NCBI GenBank assembly: GCA_035610835.1
Contig: CM069442.1
Span: 32,255,798 to 32,319,797 of the forward strand
Length of the DNA: 64,000 bases
Source: Ophiura sarsii
Lineage: Eukaryota > Echinodermata > Ophiuroidea > Amphilepidida > Ophiuridae
Direction of reading: 5' to 3'
This document shows positions 44,955 through 56,490 of this stretch, in pieces (position 1 is the stretch's first letter; the number at the start of each line of letters is the position of its first letter). Below the pieces are notes generated by a model. That model ran no database searches. It was not told the origin of the DNA and was given only the letters and a program-made list of their open reading frames with translations. A program made the translations under genes and the position numbers.

Positions 44955-46723
44955 ATGCCTAATTTTGAATCAGGACACTTTGCACTGCCTCTGGTTATAA
45001 ACATAGGAGATTTGCCTTCGGTGGAAATCAAGTATAAGCAGTCGCTACTTGAAAAGTATCTCAAATTGAAAACTAACGATCCACAGACTCCAGGGCGTGT
45101 TGAGCGTCCGGAGCGACACGCAATTAGACATCTTCTAGGACTTCTCGCGGCGAGATTAGAACACTTTGACGAAGCTGCAGAGTATTTCAAACAAGTGCTT
45201 TCTGAGGATCCATCTAACGTAAATGCGATAGCCAATTGCAAGTCATTGTGTGACACTTTGAACAAAGTCAAGGAATCAAGTGAATATGCAGATAACTTGC
45301 ATGAGCTCATGCATGAGGCGGTTCCTAGAGGTAATGATGGACGTGATCAACAAAAACAAATTCAAGACATCGATTGGCAGAAGAGAAAAGCCAGATGTTT
45401 AGCAGAGCAAGCCTATGCGTTTGCTTTTGACATTTTGGATGACATCGAAGGCTATAGCCAATACATGGAAGCACATGAATTATACACTCAGGCTATTGAA
45501 TTAGCTGGCGAGTATGTGGATGACACTGAGATTCAAGATTGGGAATTCGGAAATGCAATCGCTTGTCGAAAGCTTTGCCTTGGCCTTTTGAAAGCATCCA
45601 AACCGTATGATGAATACTATGAGATTAGTCTGAAGTATTTCCATAGGATAACTGCAACCGGAAACGACGATATGAAATCAGAAAGCTGGCGACATATAGC
45701 TGAACTGTTCAAATGTTTTTCGATGTGAGCACAAATACGGTAGAACGACCGCGTTATGTCATTGATAATCCAGAACTTGAGACTTACTTTAAATGCCCTG
45801 TACAGTGCATAGAGAAAGCGCTTGCAATTTTACCTCATCATCCCCAGCATTTAGCTCGGCTTGCTAAAATGATAAGTGAAGAACATGAAGAAAGAACTTA
45901 TGAAGCATATTTTAAGGCTTTACAGCTGTTAGAGCGGTCCACTGAACTTGACGAATCGCGATGTAATCGGTATGCGTTTTCAATGCGTGCGATTATTTAT
46001 ATAGAAATCTATTGTAAACGAAGGTACGACAATGAGGATCCTGGTCGAGACCTTCTCTCTTCTGCTGAAAAGAACCTTGAAAAAGCTCTTGAACTTAATG
46101 TAAGCCCTGTTGAATATTCATATCTGGCGTACGTGTGGCAGGAAAGAGCACGAGATCCAGGTCCAGGTGGTAGTTTCTCCATGGATTCCAATTGCCAAGC
46201 GTGTTTCGAAAAGGCTCTGGAATATCACGAGGAAGCAATCAATTGCAAGAATGGAAATATGCGGGAAAAAACTCACAGATGCAGGGGTATTTGCTTGTTA
46301 GATTTCAAAAAGTATGATGCGGCAATTGAAAGTCTAAAGAAAGCTATAGAACTTGGATCGCAAAGAAATTCAAACTCTGCATTTTATCATTTAATGAAGG
46401 CCTATTTTACAAAATATTCTGAAGTTGGATCGGGTGAATCGAGTGCAACACTTCCATGGTCAGAGATTGCGGACTGGGCATTGAAGGCAATAAAGACATA
46501 CAGAGATTCCATACAGAAACCAATACAGAAGCTTTGGAATCGATTTCCAGAGAAGATGGACATGTTTCTATCCTACTGTAAGACCATGGATGATTCTGAT
46601 GAGAAACAGCGACTTATTACGGTATTTTTACCGGAAAGATCCCAATACGGTCCAGCTGGCAATGTGGCAAATAGACGCGGCTACCAACAAGTAGACAACA
46701 CACCTGAAGATTGGCGGCGGTGA
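44955..46723 (+). pseudogene. TTC22-like TPR gene, copy D3, frameshifted
   Basis: This is a third paralogue. The first 257 codons (to the stop at 45728) match D1 and D2. At about 45714 one base is missing compared with D2 (TCATGGTTTTTCG against AAATGTTTTTCG). The rest of the protein, starting FFDVSTNT, continues open in the next frame to the usual end NTPEDWR plus one Arg. No other stop is seen over the remaining 1 kb, so the lesion is recent or is an assembly error. D3 has small in-frame insertions relative to D2 (EHEE near the AKMISE helix and GPGG before the SFSMD segment). As it stands it would yield only a truncated N-terminal protein. Confidence 0.85.
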
Positions 46724-46725
46724 AA

Positions 46726-46990
46726 ATTCTCCAGGTAAATATGTTTATCATGTTTATAAGAATATCTCCCCCACCCTCTCACACTCACACCATGCACACC
46801 GTTTTTTAAGAGGTGAGAAACGGGAACACACATATACTTTTTGGAATCGGGAATAATCATGATAATGTCGTGTTTGTACTATCAAAACGAGGAAGGTTCC
46901 CTCACATTCCAAACTAAACCAGTGTGTGTTATCCCCTATTGCATTGTGTAGCCTATCCAATATGGTGTGTAACTATGCATTAGGGTATTG
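46726..46990 (+). repeat. TPR gene 3' flank, D3 copy
   Basis: CTCCAGGTAAATATG, CCCACCCTCTCACACTCAC and GAGGTGAGAAACGGG follow the gene in the same order as on the minus strand below D1. The shared segment is about 200 bases. Confidence 0.7.
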
Positions 46991-47029
46991 TAATGCGTCT
47001 TTCCCCCTAAAGTACACTTTCCCAGAAAT

Positions 47030-47330
47030 TCCATAGAAAATCGCGTGGGTAAACGACAATCTAAATGGGATTGTATTTATTTTGTCATAAATTCACTTTC
47101 CGTTCATTTTTATAACTAAAATTATACAACTCACTAACTAATTGCCTTCCAATTTATTTTATCTAAATAAATTCAGTATTAAAACAAGTATAGACACATT
47201 GTACCCCTTTCGAAATGCATATCAAATCGCTTTGAGCCCCTCCCTACATTCCAACTCCAGCTGATTCCGTCTGTATGTTCCCCCAAATAGTTCCTTGTCA
47301 TAGGTATATGAGATCCACTGACATGCTACA
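47030..47330 (+). repeat. TPR duplicon 3' block, D3 part 1
   Basis: TTCCGTTCATTTT, AACTAAAATTATACAACTC, CAACTCCAGCTGATTCCGTC and TGTTCCCCCAAATAG match the D1, D2 and D4 3' blocks. It breaks at about 47303-47308, where a LINE 3' end begins. Confidence 0.65.
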
Positions 47331-47804
47331 CGGCCTCTGTCCGTGGGTCTCTCATGCTTAACAATCCTCCATTACTGTTGTATTTTATGGTTATTTTAAT
47401 AATATGTTGTTGTATTATGTACATGATGTGTGTTAATTTACTACATGTAGTCATTTTCGAGACTTGTCTCGAAGATGGCTTCACGTATGCTTTGTCTTCA
47501 TGTAGTCATTTGGGATGGTTGTATGTATGCATTTTTTCGAGTGTATTCTTCATAGTGTGTTCATTTGACTTCTAATGTTTTTGATGTGCAATTAATGTAC
47601 TTTATATATATATATTCACAGCTGGTCTGTAAATGTTATGATATATCAGGGCTTGATGTAATGTGCAATTGTTGGTCTTGCAATTTTTTATTGATTTCCT
47701 TATATTTTTATTATTTTATGATGTATCATATTGTAAAGCGCTCTGAGGGATTGTGATCCACAGTGCGCTATATAAACACTGTTTTTATTATTATTATTAT
47801 TATA
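47331..47804 (+). mobile_element. Truncated LINE 3' end with TTA tail
   Basis: TTGTAAAGCGCTCTGAGGGA, then GTGCGCTATATAAAC and a TTATTATTATTATTATTA tail, is the familiar 3' terminus of CR1/L2-type LINEs in many animals. The preceding few hundred bases are presumably 3' UTR. The shared sequence GGCAAGGGTTAGTAATGAC resumes directly after the tail, so this is an insertion into the D3 3' block. Confidence 0.75.
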
Positions 47805-47905
47805 GGCAAGGGTTAGTAATGACCTAGCTATGCTTCAAAGCCTATCTTAGTCCCCCTTCATCAACCCCCATTCCATCCACCCCTACACCAACCATGTGAA
47901 CAGAT

Positions 47906-48350
47906 GAAAAAGTGTACTTTTGGTCCCAGATTCTGGAATGTACTAGTACTGTCCGATACTGGAATACCCAGTATCGTTCGATACAGATACAAAGTCAGTG
48001 TTCCAGTATCGAGCGATACTGGCACCTATAACATTTGCCAGTATCGGGGCGATACTGGAACACATCTATGTACCAGTATCGTTCAATATTGGGACAAATC
48101 ACTACTGGTAGCATGTATACCAGTACACAAGTATCGCCCGATACTGAAACATAAAACCTACTGGTAGTATGTATACCAGTACACCATTATCGCTCGATAC
48201 TGGAACATCGTTTGGTGTTCCAGTATCGTCCGATGCTGGAACGGTCAATTCGTACCACTATCGAACGATCGAACGATACTGGCAACTGTTATGTTTCAAT
48301 ATTGAACGCTACTGGTACCCCAGTATCTGGGACCTAAAGTACACCTTTTC
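47906..48350. repeat. TIR unit holding array of CAGTATCG palindromes
   Basis: The outer ends GTGTACTTTTGGTCCCAG and CTGGGACCTAAAGTACAC are inverted. Between them lie about ten imperfect palindromes of the form CCAGTATCGNNCGATACTGG at roughly 40-base spacing, separated by short AT-rich pieces such as GTAGCATGTATAC. It has no coding function; frames across it are by-products. It may be a composite MITE. Confidence 0.85.
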
Positions 48351-48442
48351 CCAACCATGCACTGATTTGTTGCCGCGCGGTCGAGTTTTGATTTGCTCCC
48401 TATACCCTGAACACATACAGCATAGGTACACACCGGCACATA

Positions 48443-51049
48443 TAGGCTGGTCGTTGAACACAAAATATAGGTGCTACCCGGAGAAAATTGGTAGAGTTCT
48501 GGTTTTGGTGTCATAAGAAACAGATAATTTCAATGAATATCGCATCAAAAATCTCAAAAAATCCCGCTTGGGGAAAATGTTTTAGAGTGAATTGAAAATG
48601 GCCGCCGAATTTGTGATTATTTTCCGAAAAACAGCAACCTCGAATTCAAGTAACATGCTTTTTGACACTTTTTCTGAGTGCACTGTGCACGTTGAAGGTT
48701 GCTTGCTCATGTATGTCAACGCCACAAGAGGGCTCTTTCCAAAATGTCCGCCAATAAGTGATAACATTGGTATTTATGCTACAGATACTCTTCTATGAAG
48801 TGCAAAAGATGAAAATATGTATGCTATTTGTTGGACCAACTCAATTGACCCAAATGATTGGTTGGTTAAAATATACATGTTTATATATGATAGACATTGT
48901 CATGATTACGTACACATTATTTTACATGTAGTGGGTTTATCGCTAGGCCATTTGTAGAGTATTCAATGTAATTGGTCTAACATACAGCAAGCGACGTAAC
49001 ATTATCAACATGTACATACACATAATTTCTAAACCCTTACATCCGAAACAAATTCCAGTGTTGTATTTGTAACCACTGCATCATTCACCACGTAAGTTTT
49101 GTAAGCAGTTTCAGATGTGCCTTTAAAGTCTAGATATTGTCCGTATCTTCTTCAAGTATGATCGCCTCAGCATTTCCACAGTTTTCTCCTCGACAGTCAC
49201 CACATGCTGTTACACATTTAAGTCCATGTTTGCGACAAGAACATATATTAGTTCCGCAAGGATTACGTGCTGAAAGCTTGCAGTAACACTGTACAAACTT
49301 CAGCAGACTTTCTAGTGCAGCATCTAAGTCCGTGGTGATGGGCTTGTACTCCGAAACGTGAAGTTTCCAACCCCATTGCTTTGGATCAAGATCGGCTTCA
49401 TTGATTGAAAGTTCTTTCCAAAGTATTATTTGTAGATGTAGATGTATTATTTGTAGATGCAAGCAATGAAAGTATGCTGCTCTCTCGGTCGGTGGAACTT
49501 TTTGTGGATCTAGATGTCTTGCTGGACGATACCATCTCCATGAATTTTGCATACCGTAAATCATTCAGTGTATCTTGTTCCTTGCCATCGTACACGATTA
49601 CAAATAATCTAATGCCAACTTTACCAATCTCTTCCTGTGTAACGGCATGATCGCCCATCAACGATTATGTGCTGTATTTCTTCCGAAGCCTTGATCTTCT
49701 TTATCATGTTCTTTTTCCCCATGGCTACATGTTGCAGATGTTTGTCGCAACCAGTCCAGGCATGGACGAACAGAAGGTGTGATGTTATAACATTACCAGC
49801 TTTGTTGTTGAGATCACTTATTTTCCAAATTTTCATGGCTTTTCTGAGACCTCTTCGCCTCTGGGTGAAAACATATATCTGCCATGTATGGTTTCCATTG
49901 ATGCATTAAAAGAACCAAAATATCTGTATCATCGGCTACTACATACATTGACTTCTTGTCCTTCACTGGAAAATTTCAGAGCACATGGAGCTATCATTGT
50001 GTCTGCATCCCCGGTGCTGTTATGGACGATTTGTGTATCAGCTTGCAGATAGCGGGTCAGAAGTCAGATGAATTGGCTCTCATTCTTGTCATTCGAGAGG
50101 AATATCTCCTTGTTGCTGTGTGCCGCCATGAATTCATCAATATATATATGTCTTTATACCGACTCGCTTTTTATGCTCGTGGTCTTTAATTGATGGACCA
50201 TGTCCATGCCCATCAAACAACAGCACCCGTACTTTGCCCTGACGTAGATTGCATGGGATGCAATATCTTTATAGTTTGCTTTTTTAGGCCATTTAACTCT
50301 ATGAAGAAGAGCTCCATCGTCAATAACATGCATAGCTTGGTTCTTTAGCTGTACATCATTTGTAAGTGATTTCGCGAGTTGCACCGTAGCTAGTTTCCGC
50401 ATAACACTCTCTTGTCAGTCCTCCACGGTTCTTTATTGAACGCATCATAACCTGTTCTATGATGAGATCAGTCCATAGTCCCGCCCTGTATCTACCACTC
50501 TTCCTCCGGACAGTATGGAAACCGTGCTCAGTGAAGCAGCTGTACAACCACGGATGTTCACTCGGTAAACCTAACATGCATCAACTGAAGATAAAGTCTC
50601 GCACTTTTTGCATAGTTGACATGACCTGTAGCAGCTCTTAACTGGACAATCGTTTACTTAAGTTTTCATTGATATCATGTATCACATACTGTAACTAAAC
50701 TGTGCAATGTTAGTGGGTAGAAGTGATAGTTTTAGACGCAGAACCAAACTTCACGATATTTTGGCGGCCATTTTGAAAATACTCTTCTGTTGGCAATTCT
50801 TTGAGATGAGCATGTTTTCGTAATGAATTTAAACCATACTTGCTGTCTTCATTTAAATTCTACAGTCACCTTTTCAAATTTCAGATATATATTTTGGCAG
50901 CCATTTTGAATTTTCTCTAAAAAAGTTTCCCCACAATGGAATTTTTGAGACTTTTTATATGCTGTTCCTGGAAGAATTCCGCTTCTTGTGACACCAAAAT
51001 CAGCTCTCTACCAATTTTCTCCGGGTCAAACCCTTCAACGACCAGCCTA
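48443..51049 (-). mobile_element. TIR-bounded element carrying FEN-like nuclease remnant
   Basis: TAGGCTGGTCGTTGAA at the left is inverted at the right. Pairing continues through ACCCGGAGAAAATTGGTAGAG, TTTTGGTGTCA, an AAGAA-type block, TCTCAAAAA and AAAATGGCCGCC, giving imperfect arms of about 170-190 bases (48443-48625 and 50885-51049). A possible direct repeat ATA flanks it. The only coding remnant inside runs on the minus strand from 50655 to 49133 and lies wholly between the arms. The 2.6-kb unit therefore looks like a DNA element of a type I do not recognise. It is internally decayed and lacks a 5' coding part. Confidence 0.65.
49133..50655 (-). pseudogene. FEN/XPG-like (PIN-fold) nuclease with Cys-rich tail, decayed
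   Basis: Reading the minus strand and following frame changes, the order is NYAKSARLYLQLM, EHPWLYSCFTEHGFH, AGLWTDLIIEQVMMRS and RGGLTRE. Next come VIDDGALLHRVKWP and LLFDGHGHGPSIKDHEHKKR (about 50155-50230), GDADTMI (near 50010) and VVADDTDILVLLMHQW (about 49880-49945). The last parts are LLFVHAWTGCD with GKKNM, and a C-terminal tail containing RNPCGTNICSCRKHGLKC and CGDCRGENC. FDG, the GDAD and ADDTD acidic clusters, and a G-C-D helix-hairpin-like segment are in the order of FEN1/XPG flap nucleases. The Cys-rich tail would bind metal. Several frameshifts and stops make it non-functional. Related repetitive proteins are known from invertebrate genomes, but I cannot name the family. Confidence 0.65.
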
Positions 51050-51109
51050 ATACTACAGCGAGACTTCATAGAGAGAAAGGCTTGGTAGATAGTTGACCCA
51101 CAAGTGTTT

Positions 51110-51345
51110 CTAGAACTTTGATTCATGTTAAACATGAAATGGGCAAATCTGGGAAGATCTGGGCTACAGTGACAGGAGAAGTTATTGCCTTCATTAAACT
51201 ATTTGAATCATGTTTTTTTACCACAGAAATGAACGCAATGAAGAGGAACCAATGCATACACATCTACAGATGGCACGGATTAGATCACCTCGTAGTTTTT
51301 GCTTGCTCCGGGAGAGAGCCATAACACCATGAATCAAAGCCGCCT
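51110..51345 (+). repeat. TPR duplicon 3' block fragment
   Basis: GTGACAGGAGAAGTTATTGCC, GAAGAGGAACCAATGCATAC, TAGATCACCTCGTAG and GAGAGCCATAACACCATG match D4 at 58375-58545 and D1 in reverse. It is probably the continuation of the D3 3' block, pushed away by the elements inserted between 47834 and 51100. Confidence 0.65.
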
Positions 51346-51419
51346 TCCTGTATTCAGTTGCCAGTATTTTACCGTTAAAATCCAGCTACCTTAATATATA
51401 ATTTCCTGTTAGTTTATTA

Positions 51420-52085
51420 GTTTTGATTATATTTTAACAGTATTTTGACGTTAAGAAACCCGCACGCTTTTTTTGCAAAACCGCATTTGTTAACGCACAA
51501 AACTCGTGATTTGACGGTGGAGTACCGTAATCTAACTGTCTTTTCTGTATTTTTAAGCGTTGCGTGAATGATATGAAAACGTAAATTAACGTTAGTCTGA
51601 AGAACGTTAGTCAAACGTTATTTGCTGTAAAAAACGGTATATTTCACAAATAACTTTATAATAACGTTAATGTAGTGGGAATCAAAAAATTAAGGTGTTT
51701 ACCATTTTGTGTGTAAATATTGTTTTCAAACGGTCAAAACCGTATATTTTTCCTGTAAATAACGTCAATTTTTACGTTTGCTGTAAAAAAAACAGAAATA
51801 TTTTACAAATAACGTTGAAATAACGTTAATGTAGAGGGAATCGTAAAATTACGGGGTTTACCATTGTTTGTGTAAATATTGTTTTAAAACGGTAAAAAAA
51901 GTATAATTTTCCTGCAAATTAACGTCAATTTTTACATTTGCTGTATAAAACGGGAATATTTTACAAATAACGTTAAAATAATGTTAATATTGAGGGAATC
52001 GTAAATTTACGGGTTTTACCATTTTTGTGTAAATACTGTTTTAAAACGGTGAAACCCTATATTTTTTCCTATAAATGTCAATTTC
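51420..52085 (+). repeat. Degenerate tandem repeat, period about 159
   Basis: Units containing GCTGTAAAAAACGG, ATTTTACAAATAACG, GTAGAGGGAATCGTAAAATT and TAAATATTGTTTTAAAACGG recur at about 51623, 51781 and 51941, with a weaker earlier copy. The units are rich in AACGTTA-type self-complementary words. Confidence 0.75.
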
Positions 52086-52152
52086 TAACAATGCACGTTT
52101 TGCCCCGTGACGTCACCTGTCACCCCATCTATATTTGTCATTACATCTCATC

Positions 52153-55100
52153 GTTTAAACCCGGGGGCCAGTCAAACATAAAAATTCCCTTTAAAGGGGA
52201 AAACCCAGTATCAAGTAATATTAATTGCAATGGAGTGAAGACCATTTTGGTGACATGTTCAGAGTCACGGTTGTATAGTCCAACGGGTTCTATATTACGA
52301 AAAAAGGTTTTATAGTACTAAGGTTTTATAGAATTAACGTAATTAGGCCTAAGGTTCAGTAATCTGAAGAATCTATCATCTGAAAAAAGTCCTTTCCAAT
52401 TATTAAGAAAGGGTCTGCAATTCAAATATTAAAGCAAGTTCTGTAGTGTAAATTTGAAATGAGGTTCTTTATTCCGAATTATAAAAAAGTGCTCTTTAGT
52501 CTGAATCTTATGGGTTGTTATTCGTCGATCTGGAAAACTTATTTAAAAATGGTAAGATTTTCATCCGACAATGGATTATACAAAAACTTGTTCGTGTGTT
52601 TGAAGGATCAATTTTCATCTTTCAGACTATACAAATTTGCAATATTCGATCTTTTAATTATTCATATTATTGAGCCTTATCAGATACGGATTAGTTAATT
52701 TCTTTTACACTCTATACACATTTGGATTATGGAACCAGAGAGATGCACCTAAACCCATCCGACTTTTAAAATAAGGAACCGTTTGAGTGAGATTGTTGAG
52801 GCCTTTAACTGACTTGGACTTGTACTATAGAATCTTCATACCATAGAGACATCGGATTGAAGACTTGATGTATTACAGTTTGGGTTTGGGGTATTCAAGT
52901 TTCAGACAGCACTTATTTTGTTTATTGGAAATAATACTACGAATACACTTTAGTGAGTTTATTTTGTTTCATAAATATATTCCTTAAGTGCAAACAATAC
53001 ATAAACATAAGATCTTTTATAACATGTTGCATTTGAATTCAATGACTCTACACTAAAATGTTTAGGAACTTGCATGTGGTAATTCTTTCACCGTATTAAA
53101 TTTGGGGTAATATGCTTAATTGTGTTAGAATGCAATTGAACGATATTGTAGGGATAGGATTTTGCAGTTTTGAAAGCGCTGCATACAAATTGTGCTGGTG
53201 GAGGCAAACGGTAGGTGCATGGTATGCTAAGCATTTTCTAAACTTTAAACACTTTGTTGCTTGTGTGTGCCATTCTATTCTTAGTTAAATTGTCACTTTC
53301 TTTCAAAATTGAATTCTGGGCTTAAAAGAAGGCTTTGGTTAATCGAATGCCTGTTGTTTAGAAATACAACCTCATACCACGCACTTGAGCTACTAACAAC
53401 TGTCATGTACTGGAAGTTGGACTGCACTATCCCCACGAGCTTGGGCTCCTTTATATTAAAAACGACTATAGACATGCAAGAAGTTCTATAACAGGCTAAA
53501 TCAATGATTTTGAACTACTATCGGTCTGAAGTATTAATATCCAGTATATTGATTGAGCGCACGTGGGAATTTCAGGAGGACTGTCTGTTATACACATCTT
53601 GAAACAACCATAACAAAACCCCACTGCTGGTCAACACACACGTTTTGGATTGGGGTGAAATGACGGGATACACCCCTCGCTAATTGCGCAATACAAATAG
53701 GTCGCGGGGAAAAAAACAATATTTATCTCATGTGAAAGATGCGTCAACAATGTTACTAAATCCTATAGATAAATATCATTCTCGTAGGCCTTAAATTGTA
53801 GATTATTTCTTATTGTAAACTTTCAATATTAGCGGAATAATAGATACCAATTAATTTTAGATTCCAGGGGCCATCGTAAAACAAAGGACCCTTCACCCAT
53901 GCAGAAAAAAATTGAGTTCTCTTAAGTTTAAATTAAAGAATGTTAGATTTATCCAAATAAAATAATATGAGCTCATAACATCTCGTATCATATCTATGCA
54001 CATCATAACTGTATTCCTTTTCGCCAAATGAAACCAACTTTTATTTTTCAAATAAATTACTAGATTTTGGGCTTTGGTGAATGGATACAAACGTCAAAGT
54101 TCATTAATCGGACTTATTTATGTAAATATGCTGGTTTCTGGGCAAACTTTCATGAATGAACCAATTAGCGCAAGCTACAAATTCTTTGAGCGGGTCAAAC
54201 ATCCCTACAGATTCACTATCACCAGTGTCCAATGGAACCATAGCAAAAAAAAGAAGATTTCTTGAGCAACTCCAGCTTGCTTTATTTTCATCACTTGACC
54301 ACTGATTTCTGTCACCAGTGTCTACTGGTTCTCATTGACATTAATACAGTACGATGAAAGGCTTATAATGTTGTCAAACGTGGGTCTTTAAGACAATTCT
54401 TCTTATCTCGACCGCGACCATGCTGGACAACATGCTGGACTTTGTATTAGAAGTCCAGACGACCCCCAACTGTTAATTCAGCGCATGGTTGGTACTGTTT
54501 GTTTAATGGTGATACTCAGAGTGGTACTGTAGTGGGGCTATTAGCATGCTATCTGTGGCTGGTGTTGCTCTAGTAGGAACCATTGATAGTCAACAGATAG
54601 CCAATGAAATATCCAACTTTATTATTTATTTTCGATATCTTTGGAAATACAAGAGCGTTCCCTCGTTCGACCAAAATTTTGATGTAACATAGGCATGTTT
54701 TTGCTATTTTTGCCACTTAATTCATGTTTAGCCCCAAAAAACGGTACATTTTTACCACCAGAGTCAACCAAAATCGGCCCCCTACCCGCCTGAAAGCCAA
54801 ACTATATGCCCAGATTAACTGGGCGAAAAACGCGCAAAAAGGGGTGTTTTTCAGTGTTGGAAGCGTGACGCGCGTGACGCGTTAAGGGTATCAAAAACGC
54901 TGATTTTCAAGAAAAGGGGTGGCTTAAAATACCGGTCGAACGTGTTTAGGGTAACTTGTTTTGTTCCCCGTTCTCAGAAAAATGTTATCCCCGTTTTTGC
55001 GATTTCTTTTGAGCGTCTCATTTCCAATGTGAGAACGCATGTGTGTCACTCGTTTCTACTGCGTCATAATCGCCATAGCAAACCGAGATAGCAAAGACCG

Positions 55101-55761
55101 TCCCCCAGACCGTCGTTTTGTAGCGTTCACAATATGCGCTAGAGACTAGAGAATCCCGACGAACTGCAACGGGCTGACATTTCATCTGATAATTTTGACA
55201 GCGGTAGAATTCTGACCCGGGAATTCTGACCAGAGAGGACGACAACAACAAAGTTACAGGTTTATGTGTTTTATGATAAAATAAAATTCAACGTAATAAT
55301 TTGTTTCAAAATAGGATTTATGACAATTGCATATGAAAGCCTTTTGGGAGTATACAGTTTGATGTTACCTTTCACTTGAAATAAATTCTTTCCTGATGAA
55401 TTTTAAAAGCAGATCTGACTGGACTGACTTACTGAATGTTTACATTGTCTAGCTACATTGTAATGCAAGATCCTCCTTGACAGTATTTAAATGTACATAC
55501 AAGAAAGAACAATACCCATGAATAATTTTTTGTCTATTCATATCTACGGGCATATCTATTGCAGGCAAATAGACAAAACTTGTTTAAGGGTCATATTCTG
55601 GCAAGAACTTGTTTAGGGGTCAAAATTTGCAAGGAAAGCGCGCTAAAAACTTGTTTAGGGGGTAATTTTGCAAGGTAAAACTTGTTTAGGGGGTGTCTGG
55701 AAAAAAACTGGTCACGCGGGTGTACACCATTATGTTTGACTGGGCCCCCCGGGCGTTTAAA
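52153..55761. mobile_element. Candidate 3.6-kb TIR element
   Basis: The left CCCGGGGGCCAGTCAAACATAA is inverted at the right as TTATGTTTGACTGGGCCCCC; with the flanking GTTTAAAC/GTTTAAA, the match is about 28 bases with small gaps. The right half carries at least four direct subterminal repeats of AACTTGTTTAGGGG (about 55578-55695) plus a related one near 54943. The interior has no recognised transposase or other gene. The two ends could belong to separate elements, so the span is tentative. Confidence 0.4.
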
Positions 55762-56154
55762 GTGTAAAACATTTATATAGATAGTACAGATATTTTGATA
55801 ACGTTTAAGTTCTATTTGTATGATATTGAATGGCTTTAAGGGGGAAACAAGAATACATTGCACGAGCTACAACAATATTAATAATATTATTTATTTATAT
55901 AACATAAGCCTACTGTTTTGATAAAAACTAAATAAGTTAGCCCGAACTGATCTTCTCTGCGCGTATATAATGTACTTACGCGCACATCTTCTACACCGCA
56001 CAAAAATTATTGTACGGCAATATCTTTTGAATATTGGATGCACATCTGGGAACTTGGTGCACAATATTCAATACGCACTATTTTATTGTACCGTTTTGAA
56101 GGGCCATATAAATAATAATTGATTATATAGGTGAAAATTCCCTATATTATTGGA

Positions 56155-56490
56155 ACAATAACTTCCAACAAATATTGCATGAGCTGTAGGGTTTTATACT
56201 CACATATGATGGTGGAAACCACCATCTGTTATAATACTCCACGACATAAATAATTGGGATACTTGTCAAATAATTTTGATATTCCTCAATGCGACTTTTG
56301 TATCGTTGAAATACATTTATTTAGCAAGGGGCTGTACCCTCGAGTGTGTAATCCTTACTATTACCAAAGATTGGCACTTAAATATTCTACAGGGTTCACT
56401 ATCGCAATTTCAAATCAAATCAAATCGGTATAACAATTCCCAAAAATAGGCTGGAAATAAACTAATGACCAAACTAGTTTTGTGAAAATT
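56155..56490 (+). repeat. TPR duplicon 5' block without gene, D4
   Basis: AAATATTGCATGAGCTGTAGGG, CCTCAATGCGACTTTTGTATC, the empty Helitron site TGTAATCCTTACTATTACC, GGGTTCACTATCGCAATTT and AAATCGGTATAACAATTCCC are in the same order as in D2 and D3. It shares a short ACCACCATCTGTTATAA palindrome with D3. The TATA box and TPR coding region are missing; a LINE fragment begins instead. Confidence 0.8.

Noticed and set aside
20762..46723. Assignment of the TPR genes to the IFIT family
   Set aside because: The N-terminal motifs and the ARCLAEQAYAF block fit TTC22 better; only the general TPR character fits IFIT, and no clear interferon-response element was seen upstream.
47904..48516. Two consecutive frames of 87 and 115 codons
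   Set aside because: They run through the CAGTATCG palindrome array and reflect repeat periodicity.
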